In this document: positions 17,818-26,365 of the stretch, piece by piece | Layout: every line of letters begins with the position of its first letter | Numbering within the stretch: the stretch's first letter is position 1 | From: an uncultured Halieaceae bacterium | GTDB lineage: Bacteria; Pseudomonadota; Gammaproteobacteria; Pseudomonadales; Halieaceae | Reading direction: 5' to 3' | Length of the DNA: 64,000 nucleotides | Assembly: GCA_938074045.1 (NCBI GenBank) | Contig: CALJGI010000004.1 | Location: 434,001 to 498,000 of the forward strand | The notes under the pieces: generated by a model | Told to the model about the DNA's origin: nothing | Database searches by the model: none | The model's input: the letters and a program-made list of their open reading frames with translations, nothing else | Translations under genes and position numbers: made by a program

Positions 17818-18741
17818 ATGGCCGCCGTGGATAACCGGATATACGCCCAGCTATCCGACCTGGTGCGGTTGCAACACGAGGCACGAGGTTTCAGTTTTTT
17901 GCCACAGCAGCCCATATCCAGCGTGCTGGCGGGGCGGCACAACAGTCGCTTGCGGGGACGGGGGCTCAATTTCGAAGAGCTGCGTCACTATCGCACCGGG
18001 GATGATATTCGTACGCTGGACTGGAAGGTCACCCACCGCACCCGCAAGCCCCATGTGAGGGTGTACACCGAGGAGCGGGAGCGGTCAGTTATTATGCTGA
18101 TCGACCAGAGACGCGCGATGTTCTTTGGCTCAAAAGAAAAAATGAAATCGGTCGTTGCGGCTGAGTTGGCCGCGATTTCCGGGTGGCGCACGCTTGGGGT
18201 AGGGGATCGCATCGGCGCCGTGGTGTTCAACGACGAGCGGATAGTGCAGATAAAACCCCAGCGTAACCGGAATACCCTGTTGCGGATATTGCGGCAGGTA
18301 CTGGAGTTCAATCACGCGCTGGGCAGCGAACAGCGAGAGGGATTCAACGAAGGACAGCTTGATCTGGCGCTCAAGGAGGTGGAGAAACTCATGGGCCACG
18401 ATAACTTGCTGACACTGATCAGTGATTTGAGTGGGTGGGGTGAGGGCACCATTGCTTCCATAACGAGGATAGCGCGGCACAACGATGTGATCAGCTCGCT
18501 GATATACGACCCAATGGAGCGCGACCTGCCGGATGCGCGACCCTGGGTAGTGAGTGATGGCGCGCTGCAGATACAAGTGCGACCGGAGACCGCATTGCTG
18601 GATCAATTCAGTGCCAATTTTCAGAATCGTGTCGACTACCTGCAGACAGAACTGCACAAGCACAAGGTTCCTGTACTGCCGCTGGACACGGTTTTGCCGG
18701 TACAGCAGCAGCTGCGTAGCATGATTGGTTCGCATCGCTGA
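17818..18741 (+). CDS. DUF58 domain protein
   Basis: Protein of 307 residues with the DUF58 hallmark RGRGLNFEELRHYRTGDD followed by DWKVTHRTRKPHVRVYTEERER (about residues 45-85). A VWA-like fold follows, with MLIDQRRAMFFGS in place of a full MIDAS. No membrane helix is seen. DUF58 proteins accompany MoxR ATPases in Bat-type operons. ATG 17818 is chosen over an in-frame TTG at 17803 that lies inside the moxR end. The stop overlaps the next start as TGATG. Confidence 0.9.
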   Translation: MAAVDNRIYAQLSDLVRLQHEARGFSFLPQQPISSVLAGRHNSRLRGRGLNFEELRHYRTGDDIRTLDWKVTHRTRKPHVRVYTEERERSVIMLIDQRRAMFFGSKEKMKSVVAAELAAISGWRTLGVGDRIGAVVFNDERIVQIKPQRNRNTLLRILRQVLEFNHALGSEQREGFNEGQLDLALKEVEKLMGHDNLLTLISDLSGWGEGTIASITRIARHNDVISSLIYDPMERDLPDARPWVVSDGALQIQVRPETALLDQFSANFQNRVDYLQTELHKHKVPVLPLDTVLPVQQQLRSMIGSHR

Positions 18742-19247
18742 TGGCCGCGCCTCTGCCTGACATATTTGGCAACTATGCGCTGCGTGGTATTGAAGAAATA
18801 ACGCTGCCAGCAACTATTTCCTGGCTACCACAGACTCCTGCCTCCGGCGTTTTACTCGCAACAATCGCCCTGATTGCAGTGATGATCGCTATGCGATTCT
18901 GGCGGCGTTACAGGAGTAATCGTTATCGACGCGAAGCACTGCAGCTTGTAGATCAGTGGCAGCGCAATCTTGGTCTGTTGGAAACCGTGCACCGTCTACC
19001 GGCCTTGATAAGAGGAGTCGCGCTGAAAGCTTATGCAAGAGAGGAGGTTGCTTCCCTCAGCGGATCGGCATGGCTGGATTTCTTAAACGGTCGATGTGGT
19101 GAGACAGTATTCGATGAGACCCAAGGGCAGATATTGTTGAGCGCTGCTTATCAGGCCCCAGAGCAATTGGGCGCGGATGAGGCCTCAGTTCAAGCGCTGA
19201 TCGATGATTGTAAGCGCTGGATAAGGCAACACCGGAGTACTGGTTGA
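18741..19247 (+). CDS. DUF4381 domain membrane protein
   Basis: Protein of 168 residues with a single membrane helix at about residues 31-50 (VLLATIALIAVMIAMRFW) followed by a basic, helical cytoplasmic domain (RRYRSNRYRREAL..). The ALKAYAREEVASLSGSAWLDFLNG stretch is the conserved core of DUF4381, usually encoded between DUF58 and VWA genes in gammaproteobacterial Bat operons. Start and stop overlap both neighbours as TGATG, indicating translational coupling. No enzymatic motif. Confidence 0.85.
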   Translation: MAAPLPDIFGNYALRGIEEITLPATISWLPQTPASGVLLATIALIAVMIAMRFWRRYRSNRYRREALQLVDQWQRNLGLLETVHRLPALIRGVALKAYAREEVASLSGSAWLDFLNGRCGETVFDETQGQILLSAAYQAPEQLGADEASVQALIDDCKRWIRQHRSTG

Positions 19248-20239
19248 TGCTGGAGTTTGCCTACCCATGGATGTTCCTGTTACTCGTGCTGCCGTTTGTG
19301 GTGTTTCGCATCGCCCCACCTTACCGTGAACGCAGAGACTCATTGCGGGTGCCTTTCTTCCGGGAGTTGGTCACCCTGAGTGGAGAAACACCGCAACGCG
19401 GCGCGGTGGAACTGCAGCGCACTCATTGGCAGCGGGTGGCACTGGCTTTCGGCTGGGTGTTACTGGTTACCTCGCTGGCGCGACCGGAATGGGTTTCAGA
19501 CCCGATCGTCCGGGAGAAATCCGCACGGGATGTGATGATAGCCGTGGATCTCTCGGGCTCTATGGCAGCCACAGATTTTGTTGATAGCAGCGGCCTGCAG
19601 GTCGATCGTTTGACTGCCCTGAAACAGGTATTGGTGGGATTTGTCGCGGGCCGTGGGCGGGACCGGCTGGGCTTGATTGTCTTCGGCGATGCGCCCTACC
19701 TGCAGGCGCCGTTTACCGAGGACCACGACACCTGGTTGACGCTCCTGCGCGAAACTGACATCGGTATGGCCGGTCAGCGCACGGTGCTGGGGGACGCCAT
19801 TGGTCTGGCGATAAAACTGTTTGAGGACAGCGCCACCGAAAACCGCGTTCTGGTGGTGTTGACGGATGGCAATGACACGGGGTCCCGCGTGCCTCCGGTT
19901 GATGCCGCCAAGGTGGCAGCGGCCAGAGGTCTGACCATCTACACTGTGGCGATTGGCGACCCGGCGACACAGGGAGAAGAGGCGCTGGATTTCGAAGTCA
20001 TAGCGCGATTGGCAGAGCTGACTGATGGCGACTATTACGTGGCGCTGGATAGAGAGCAGCTCAGCGCCGCCTCGGACGCTATCGCTGCGCGGGAGCCTGA
20101 GCTGTATGACAGCGTCAGCTTCAGACCCCGAATCAACATTTACTATCTGCCGTTGCTCCTGTTCATCGCCATGTTTGCCCTGTTTCACACAACCTTGATG
20201 GTGCTGGCGGCGCAAGCGCGGAGACGGGTCGATGCTTGA
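19247..20239 (+). CDS. batA: VWA domain membrane protein, BatA-like
   Basis: Protein of 330 residues. A short membrane segment near the N-terminus (YPWMFLLLVLPFVVF) and a second at about 60-75 precede a von Willebrand A domain with a complete MIDAS: VDLSGSM (DxSxS), threonine loop near GMAGQRTVLGD, and LTDGNDTGS. A C-terminal helix (YYLPLLLFIAMFALFHTTLM) anchors the domain facing the periplasm. Start at ATG 19247, overlapping the DUF4381 stop; its own stop overlaps the next gene by 8 bases. Bat proteins are linked to stress or oxygen tolerance, but that role is poorly proven. Confidence 0.9.
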   Translation: MLEFAYPWMFLLLVLPFVVFRIAPPYRERRDSLRVPFFRELVTLSGETPQRGAVELQRTHWQRVALAFGWVLLVTSLARPEWVSDPIVREKSARDVMIAVDLSGSMAATDFVDSSGLQVDRLTALKQVLVGFVAGRGRDRLGLIVFGDAPYLQAPFTEDHDTWLTLLRETDIGMAGQRTVLGDAIGLAIKLFEDSATENRVLVVLTDGNDTGSRVPPVDAAKVAAARGLTIYTVAIGDPATQGEEALDFEVIARLAELTDGDYYVALDREQLSAASDAIAAREPELYDSVSFRPRINIYYLPLLLFIAMFALFHTTLMVLAAQARRRVDA

Positions 20240-21836
20240 CTCGCTGTGGTGGCAGAATTTTCACTTTCTCAGGCCCTGGTGTTTGCTGTTTTTGCTGACC
20301 TCTGTGCTTTATGTGTGGTGGATATGGCGTGACAATGCACGGAGTCTGGGTTGGAAGCAGTTGTTGTCGCCGCATTTGTATCGAGTGCTGTTGGTGCGCG
20401 ACCGCAAATCCGTTTGGGTGAGCCCGCGAAGTCTGGTTACGGTCTTGTCGGTGCTGATCAGTTTGGCTTTGGCTGGCCCGACCTGGGAGAGAACGCCGTC
20501 ACCCTTTGCGGAGGACAAAGCGGCCCTGGTGATTTGCCTGGACGTGTCCAACTCCATGAATCAGCGGGATGTGCAGCCCACGCGACTTGACCGCGCGCGC
20601 ATGAAAATCCGGGATTTGTTGGCGTTGCGTGGGGACAGTCGAACCGGGTTGGTTGTATACAGTGGTTCCGCGCACACAGTGATTCCACTGACCAGTGACC
20701 GCGATATCCTGGAAAATTTCGTCGACTCGCTGAATACCGGCATGATGCCGCGACCCGGGAAATTCCCGGATCGGGCGTTGGGACTCGCCGATCGCATGCT
20801 CGCGGCCGAACCCGTTCCCGGGACCATCCTTTTTTTGACCGACGGAGCCAGCACCGACAGCCTCGCTACCTTTGAGCAGTATTTTGCCGAGAGCCGCCAT
20901 CAATTGTTGGTGCTGGGTGTTGGCGCTGCCGCTGAAGAAGAACTGGAAGACAGCTATTTACCTTTGCAGGAACAGCTGCTGCAGGACCTTTCCTCTGCCT
21001 CTGGTGGGCACTACGTGGGCCTGAGTCTGGATCGCGGTGACGTGCAAAACCTGAATCGCCGCATCAACTACCACTTGCAATTGATGCAGGGCGAAGAGGG
21101 GACCGTTCCCTGGGAGGACGCAGGTTATTATCTCGTTTTTATTATTGCCGCATTGGTGCTTACCTGGTTTCGGCGCGGATGGACGCTGCAATTCTCTGTG
21201 CTGCTCGTGGTCTCGAGCACTTTTCTCACGCCGGGCACCGCACAGGCGTCTGATGATTGGCTGCAACTGTGGCTGACGCCGGATCAGATGGGACGTTATC
21301 ACTTCGAGCGCGGTGATTACGAAACAGCCGCCAGTCATTTTGTCGATACCCGGTGGCGAGCATCCGCCTATTACTATGCTGAGCAATTCGACGCTGCGGC
21401 AGACCTGTACCTGCAATTGGACAGTGCCGCGGGGTACTTTCACGCCGCCAACGCGATGGCGCACAGTCAGCGCTATCTCGACGCCGTGGGTGCCTATGAT
21501 GAAACCTTGCGGCGGCAACCCGGACACAAGGGAGCGCTGAAGAATCGAGCCCTGGTGCAGGTGCTGATTGATGACATTAACCGCACCAGCGAATCCCAGA
21601 AGGCTGAACCCGGGGAGCGCAGCGATGAGCTGGGTGATGAACCGCGTCGCGCTGAGGGTGCTGACCGGGAAACCTGGCAGCAGCAGGAGCAAACCCTGAG
21701 CGCGGAGGATATTCTGGCCAGCCAGGCTATTAATGACCTGTGGATGCGGGAGGTGCAGCCCAGTCCAGCGCGCTTTCTCGCCATCAAATTTCGCATGCAG
21801 CTGGACAAAAACCTGGGTACCGCGGCCGATGAGTAG
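20232..21836 (+). CDS. VWA-TPR membrane protein, fused BatB/BatC-like
   Basis: Protein of 534 residues combining a VWA domain and tetratricopeptide repeats, which in many bacteria are separate genes (BatB and BatC). Membrane helices lie near residues 10-30 and 60-78; MIDAS VICLDVSNSMNQRD is at about 96-109 with FLTDGAS at about 198. A helix at about 300-340 is followed by TPR-type repeats rich in Tyr/Ala (HFERGDYETAASHF, SQRYLDAVGAYDETLRRQPG) to about 430. The charged tail includes EPGERSDELGDEPR. Start at ATG 20232 inside the end of batA; its end overlaps the BatD-like gene by 8 bases. Confidence 0.88.
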   Translation: MLDSLWWQNFHFLRPWCLLFLLTSVLYVWWIWRDNARSLGWKQLLSPHLYRVLLVRDRKSVWVSPRSLVTVLSVLISLALAGPTWERTPSPFAEDKAALVICLDVSNSMNQRDVQPTRLDRARMKIRDLLALRGDSRTGLVVYSGSAHTVIPLTSDRDILENFVDSLNTGMMPRPGKFPDRALGLADRMLAAEPVPGTILFLTDGASTDSLATFEQYFAESRHQLLVLGVGAAAEEELEDSYLPLQEQLLQDLSSASGGHYVGLSLDRGDVQNLNRRINYHLQLMQGEEGTVPWEDAGYYLVFIIAALVLTWFRRGWTLQFSVLLVVSSTFLTPGTAQASDDWLQLWLTPDQMGRYHFERGDYETAASHFVDTRWRASAYYYAEQFDAAADLYLQLDSAAGYFHAANAMAHSQRYLDAVGAYDETLRRQPGHKGALKNRALVQVLIDDINRTSESQKAEPGERSDELGDEPRRAEGADRETWQQQEQTLSAEDILASQAINDLWMREVQPSPARFLAIKFRMQLDKNLGTAADE

Positions 21837-23166
21837 GCATTTACTGTTTACCCGTGCCAGTTGGTTGCTGGTATTGGCATGGCTCTTGTGCCCAGCATGG
21901 TCAGTTGCGCAACCCGCGGTAACACTGGAAGAATTGCTGCAGGAGGGTCGGCTGCAGATTGAAACAACATTGATACCAGCAGAGCCCGCCGTTCCGACAC
22001 AGCAGGTTGAGCTCGTCATCGAAATTGCAACTGATCGCTGGTTTGCTGCGGGCACCCGGATTGGATTGTTTGAGGTAGAGGGTGCGCTGTTACTGCGTCG
22101 GAATTCATTTGCCACGAATCTGACCCGCCGTATTCGCGGGCAAACCTGGACGGTTCAGTTGTGGACCATGCACCTGCACCCGCAGCGAAATGGTGAGATA
22201 CAGGTTCCGGCAATCAATCTGGACATCACCGTCGCCGGGGATGATGGACGGCCGGTTGTTGGCCGCGTGCAAACCAACCCTGTCACCCTGTCTGTGTCCA
22301 CACCGGGGGATCTGGCTCCGCCCGGGGCTTCTGCCAAAACCGGCTGGGTGGCAACGGACTCGTTCCTGGTCGAGGAGAAGTTCAGCCGCTCACTGGAAAA
22401 CCTGAAACCCGGTGATGCCGTCACCCACACCGTCTCATTCGAGGCCAACAATCTGCCGGCTTTGTTATTGCCCACATTGTCACACACCACCATTGATGGT
22501 CTTGGTGTGTATCCACAGCAGCCAAAGTTTTCCGACAGCAATAACCGCGGCGTGGTTACCGGCCGCCGTATTGAGGCTGTAACGTATGTGCTAGAAAAAC
22601 CCGGGAGCTTTGTGCTGCCGCAACAGGAATTTGTCTGGTGGCACACCGGATTCCGGGAGCGGCGCATTGTTGTCTTGCCAGAGTTCAAGTTAGAGACAAT
22701 TGATTATGTCGCGCCGGTGGAGTCGGAGGTTTCTTCACCAGTTCCGGAGAGGGTTGACTGGACCTCTATGGCGACCGCTGCAGTCGTTTTTGTACTCTTG
22801 CTATTCTTACTGGTGCGAAGACGGTCGCAAGCGCTGCGAGAAGCTGAAGCGCCTGTACAGCCTGTTTCCCTTGCGCAATTGGAGCGCCAGTTCGCCGCAC
22901 ATTGCCGGCGTGACGATCCGCAGCAGGCCATCGCCGTGCTCTATCGGTGGTTGGATTATTCGGGCAGCCAGCCTGACACGATTGGTTTCCGCCAGCGACT
23001 GGAGGTTTCCGGCGAGACACAGCTTGTTAGGGATTTTGATGTATTACTGTCCCGGGTATACAGTGGGGAACCCGCTACTGCCCGGATATCGCCGATTCCG
23101 CTGCGGCGATTAAGAAAATCCCTCGCAAACAAGCGCGTGGTAAGTAGCGATTTTTCATTAAACTGA
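21829..23166 (+). CDS. batD: BatD-like exported membrane protein
   Basis: Protein of 445 residues with a signal peptide (SWLLVLAWLLCPAWSVAQ) and a large beta-rich periplasmic region containing GDAVTHTVSFEANNLPALLLP, close in style to BatD. One transmembrane helix at about 310-330 (ATAAVVFVLLLFLLVRR) and a cytoplasmic helical tail follow. ATG 21829 is used because the signal peptide starts there and it overlaps the previous stop; the frame is open upstream inside the preceding gene. Last gene of the coupled MoxR/Bat run; the next gene starts 35 bases on. Confidence 0.85.
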   Translation: MSRHLLFTRASWLLVLAWLLCPAWSVAQPAVTLEELLQEGRLQIETTLIPAEPAVPTQQVELVIEIATDRWFAAGTRIGLFEVEGALLLRRNSFATNLTRRIRGQTWTVQLWTMHLHPQRNGEIQVPAINLDITVAGDDGRPVVGRVQTNPVTLSVSTPGDLAPPGASAKTGWVATDSFLVEEKFSRSLENLKPGDAVTHTVSFEANNLPALLLPTLSHTTIDGLGVYPQQPKFSDSNNRGVVTGRRIEAVTYVLEKPGSFVLPQQEFVWWHTGFRERRIVVLPEFKLETIDYVAPVESEVSSPVPERVDWTSMATAAVVFVLLLFLLVRRRSQALREAEAPVQPVSLAQLERQFAAHCRRDDPQQAIAVLYRWLDYSGSQPDTIGFRQRLEVSGETQLVRDFDVLLSRVYSGEPATARISPIPLRRLRKSLANKRVVSSDFSLN

Positions 23167-23201
23167 GTCTTCTTTGAGACCGCCTCACCCAGGACGTAGC
23201 C

Positions 23202-24296
23202 ATGATCACACGACGAACGACATTACAGGCCGCACTCGCGAGTGCCGCGTTGGCCAGTATATCTCCAGTATTGGCAGCTGAGCGCTTAAACCAACGGGTT
23301 CTGCTGGCGTCCAGACCCAAGGGCATGCCTACCCTGGAGAATTTCCGTTTTGATTCTGTTCCGGTGCCGGGGATCGGTGATGGACAGGTCTTGCTCAAGA
23401 CCTTGTACCTTTCGCTGGACCCGTATATGCGTGGCCGGATGAATGCGGGCAAGAGCTATGCAGATCGCTGGGAGCTGGGTGCAGCCATGGGTGGTGGCAC
23501 TGTGTCACGCGTTGAGGAATCAAATAATCCTGCATACCAGGCAGGCGATCTGGTGATGTCATTTTCCGGATGGCAGTCCTATGAGGTTTCTGGTGGGCAG
23601 GGCCTGACTAAACTCGACCCAAGAATTACCAGACCTTCCTATGCCCTGGGTGTGCTCGGGATGCCGGGATTGACGGCCTATGTTGGCCTGCTGGATATTG
23701 GCCAACCCAAACCCGGAGAGACCGTGGTGCTGGCTGCCGCGACCGGTGCTGTCGGTTCGGTGGTCGGACAAATCGCCAAGTTAAAGGGTTGTCGCGTGGT
23801 GGGGATTGCCGGTGCCCAGGAGAAGCTCGATTATGCAGTAGATGAACTGGGCTATGACGCCTGTATCAGCCACCGTGACCCGGATATGTCAACTAAACTG
23901 GCGGCGGCATGCCCCGACGGTATCGATGTGTATTTTGAAAATGTGGGTGGCTCTTCCTGGGAGGCCGTGATGCCCCTGTTGAATACCTTCGCCCGGATAC
24001 CGGTATGTGGATTGATTGCTCACTATAACCAGACCAGCTTACCGGAAGGGCCAGATCGCATGTCGATGCTACAAAGTATGATCCTCAGTCGGCGTATCAA
24101 AATGCAGGGTTTTATTATCAGTGACCACACAGATCGTGTGGGCGACTTTACCCGTGATATGTCGACATGGTTGATGCAGGGTAAAGTAAAGTATCGCGAG
24201 CATATGGTGGATGGATTGGAGAATGCACCAGAGGCATTCCTCGGCCTGTTCAGCGGAACGAACTTCGGCAAGTTGGTGGTCAATGTAGGCTCGTGA
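23202..24296 (+). CDS. NADP-dependent oxidoreductase, CurA/LTB4-dehydrogenase type, with export-like leader
   Basis: Zinc-free medium-chain reductase of 364 residues that reduces activated double bonds with NADPH. Family blocks: SLDPYMRGRM (about residues 70-80), nucleotide site AAATGAVGSVVGQIAKLKG (about 178-196), and FENVGGSSWEAVMPLLN. The family normally starts around NQRVLLASRP; here an additional 25 residues, ITRRTTLQAALASAALASI, form a twin-arginine-like leader ending in VLAAE. Export of an NADPH enzyme would be unexpected, so the leader may be vestigial or misread. No alternative start after the leader is obvious. Confidence 0.87.
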   Translation: MITRRTTLQAALASAALASISPVLAAERLNQRVLLASRPKGMPTLENFRFDSVPVPGIGDGQVLLKTLYLSLDPYMRGRMNAGKSYADRWELGAAMGGGTVSRVEESNNPAYQAGDLVMSFSGWQSYEVSGGQGLTKLDPRITRPSYALGVLGMPGLTAYVGLLDIGQPKPGETVVLAAATGAVGSVVGQIAKLKGCRVVGIAGAQEKLDYAVDELGYDACISHRDPDMSTKLAAACPDGIDVYFENVGGSSWEAVMPLLNTFARIPVCGLIAHYNQTSLPEGPDRMSMLQSMILSRRIKMQGFIISDHTDRVGDFTRDMSTWLMQGKVKYREHMVDGLENAPEAFLGLFSGTNFGKLVVNVGS

Positions 24297-24363
24297 AATT
24301 TTGCTGATTTGCATCTACACTGGGGGAGTCTAAAATTTAGTGACGCATGCAAAGGAGACAATA

Positions 24364-25563
24364 ATGAAAACCTACAGCATGGAACATCCGGAGCTCGGCA
24401 TAATCAGTTACACAGATAAGAAACGCTATCTCTGGCTGGCCTCGTTTTTTATGCCCCTTTTTCCCATGATGGGCGTATTCGCCTATTACGCCAGCGGCAG
24501 TGAGTGGGCGCTGGGTATTCCGCTGTTTTTCTCATACGTGGTCATTCCCTTTCTCGATTGGGGGCTGGGCTCAGATGAAAACAACCCGCCCGAAGAGCTG
24601 GTGCCACAGCTGGAGGCTGACAGTTATTATCGCATTCTCACCTACGTCACTGTTCCCATGCACTTTGTCGTTCTCATTGCCATCGCCTGGTTTGTGGGTA
24701 CACATGAACTGACTATATGGTCGGTAATTGCGCTGGCCATCACCGCCGGCTCCTACAGTGGATTGGGTATTAATACCGGACATGAGCTGGGACACAAGAA
24801 AACCGAACTGGAACGTTGGCTGGCGAAAGTTGTACTGGCGGTTCCTACTTATGGCCATTTCTGTATTGAGCACAATCGTGGGCATCACACGCATGTAGCT
24901 ACGGCGGAAGATCCGGCCAGTTCCCGCATGGGTGAATCCATTTACAAATTTCTACTGCGGGAGATACCCGGCGCCTGGCGCCGTGGCTGGGCTGTGGAGC
25001 GCGAGCGGTTGGCGCGTAAAGGAAAGAGCCCATGGTCACTGGAGAATGACATCCTGCAATCCTACGCCATCAGCGCAGTGCTGCAGGGCGGACTTCTCTT
25101 CGTCTTTGGCTGGATCATGGTTCCCTTCCTGGCCATTCACAATTTTTGGGCCTGGTATCAATTGACCAGCGCTAACTACATTGAGCATTATGGCCTGCTG
25201 CGCCAGAAGGAGGAGAGTGGCCGCTATGAGCGCTGCCAGCCTCACCATTCATGGAATGCGAATTATATTTTCAGCAATCTGGTGTTGTTTCATCTGGAGC
25301 GGCACTCAGATCACCACGCCAACCCCACCCGGCGTTACCAGAGTTTGCGCAACTTTGAAAATCTTCCAGAACTTCCCAACGGCTACTATGGCATGTACAT
25401 CCTCGCCTATATTCCCTGGCTTTGGTACAAGGTGATGGATAAGCGGTTACTCGAATTGCCGCATATCAACGGGGATCTGTCCCGGGTAAATATCGATCCG
25501 GACGCCAGGGAATCGATTTACCAACGTTACGGGCAGGGTCAGATGCCTGCTGCCGCAGGCTGA
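24364..25563 (+). CDS. alkB: Alkane 1-monooxygenase
   Basis: Integral-membrane non-haem di-iron hydroxylase of 399 residues that converts n-alkanes to 1-alkanols using electrons from rubredoxin. Six hydrophobic segments surround the eight-histidine set: NTGHELGHKK, HNRGHHTHVATAEDPASSR, and LERHSDHHANP; NYIEHYGLLR is the alkane-hydroxylase signature. Start at ATG 24364 with AAAGGAGACAATA upstream; the frame is open to a GTG at 24340 but that lacks such a site. Followed after 13 bases by rubredoxin, its expected electron donor. Confidence 0.96.
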   Translation: MKTYSMEHPELGIISYTDKKRYLWLASFFMPLFPMMGVFAYYASGSEWALGIPLFFSYVVIPFLDWGLGSDENNPPEELVPQLEADSYYRILTYVTVPMHFVVLIAIAWFVGTHELTIWSVIALAITAGSYSGLGINTGHELGHKKTELERWLAKVVLAVPTYGHFCIEHNRGHHTHVATAEDPASSRMGESIYKFLLREIPGAWRRGWAVERERLARKGKSPWSLENDILQSYAISAVLQGGLLFVFGWIMVPFLAIHNFWAWYQLTSANYIEHYGLLRQKEESGRYERCQPHHSWNANYIFSNLVLFHLERHSDHHANPTRRYQSLRNFENLPELPNGYYGMYILAYIPWLWYKVMDKRLLELPHINGDLSRVNIDPDARESIYQRYGQGQMPAAAG

Positions 25564-25576
25564 TAGGGTAGGCATC

Positions 25577-25744
25577 ATGGCGACTTTCAAGTGTCCGGGT
25601 TGTGACTATTTGTTCGTGGAAGAGCGTGGCGATGACCACGAGGGATATCCGCCGGGAACCGCCTTTGAATCTTTGCCTAAGGAGTTTACCTGCCCCGACT
25701 GCGGGGTACGTTACAAAGAGGATTTTGAGCAGGTAGAGGACTAG
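25577..25744 (+). CDS. Rubredoxin (AlkG-like), electron donor to AlkB
   Basis: Iron protein of 55 residues with two CxxC knuckles: CPGCDYLF (residues ~6-13) and CPDCGVRY (~39-46), which bind one Fe, plus GYPPGTAFESLPKEF between them. The usual Trp residues of this loop are Phe here (AFESLPKEF rather than W..IP.DW), a mild departure. It begins 13 bases after alkB and is surely co-transcribed. Its stop codon overlaps the ancestral stop of the opposing gene in a CTAG palindrome (25741-25744). Confidence 0.93.
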   Translation: MATFKCPGCDYLFVEERGDDHEGYPPGTAFESLPKEFTCPDCGVRYKEDFEQVED

Positions 25745-26225
25745 ACGGGACCCGGACCCTGCCGGAAGGTCTGCAGGTCTGCATCACAATTTCCCGGTCC
25801 TCATCATCAGCTATATCGTCAATTGCCACATTAGCCACCTGATACTTGTCAGCGCGTGATGTGCCATCCCCGCTCGCATTCGCAGCGTGAGCGTGAATAG
25901 TGCACACAAAGGCCATCTCCCAATCGTCCGTTTTGCGGCTCTCAAAAAAATCACTGCCCTCTTTGGCCGGTGCCAGGGCAGTATTGCCCATGCTCAATAA
26001 TGCGTGAACTTCTGCCAACAACATCTTCGCACGCATTACATTCAGGTCAGTGACTACGCTGGGCCAGTTTAAGGACGCTGTGTGGGCAGCATCCAGTATC
26101 TCGGCGGATTCCTCGGCGGTGCGATCTGGTTGCGATGCGAGCTCCCAGGTCTGATTGTTACAATCCACCGCAAGCTAGCTGTGCCACTTATCGATTTCCT
26201 TTTTACTGGGCAGATCCTTGTTCAT
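25741..26225 (-). pseudogene. Decayed gene of a small conserved helical (TPR-like) protein
   Basis: From an ATG at 26225 the frame reads MNKDLPSKKEIDKWHS, then an in-frame TAG (26177-26175), then LAVDCNNQTWELASQ, AAHTASLNWPSVVTDLNVMR, LLAEVHALLSMGNTAL and IADDEDREIVMQT. Right after that a perfect 8-bp tandem duplication (25767-25782) shifts the frame; removing one copy gives IVMQTFRQGPGPV and a stop exactly at 25743-25741. As it stands the frame would run on to 25686 inside rubredoxin. The sequence resembles a conserved uncharacterised soluble family as I remember it. Two independent lesions make it a pseudogene; internal re-initiation at GTG 26168 is possible. Confidence 0.75.
25767..25782. 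repeat. 8-bp tandem duplication AGGTCTGC x2
   Basis: Two perfect head-to-tail copies of AGGTCTGC, the second followed by A as is the first. The duplication lies in the 3' end of the decayed gene and is not a multiple of three, so it shifts the frame. Its removal restores a natural C-terminus and stop. Confidence 0.9.
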
Positions 26226-26365
26226 GCTTAGTTCCACGTATGTTAGTCGGTTTGTAAGTGAACAGGTCGGCTTCTGTGCATCTTCTGCATCATAATATTG
26301 TTATCGCAGGATCGAAACCTCGCAGCCAAATGCTTTCTCCAGCGCATGACCATAAAGTGTGTTGC

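Noticed and set aside
18130-18813. Minus-strand open frame of 227 codons
   Set aside because: Antisense to the DUF58 gene, whose hallmark motifs and coupled start/stop are clear.
20958-22115. Long minus-strand open frame (385 codons) opposite the Bat genes
   Set aside because: It is antisense to two well-supported genes with VWA/TPR and BatD features, is Pro/Arg/Gln-rich and has no domain.
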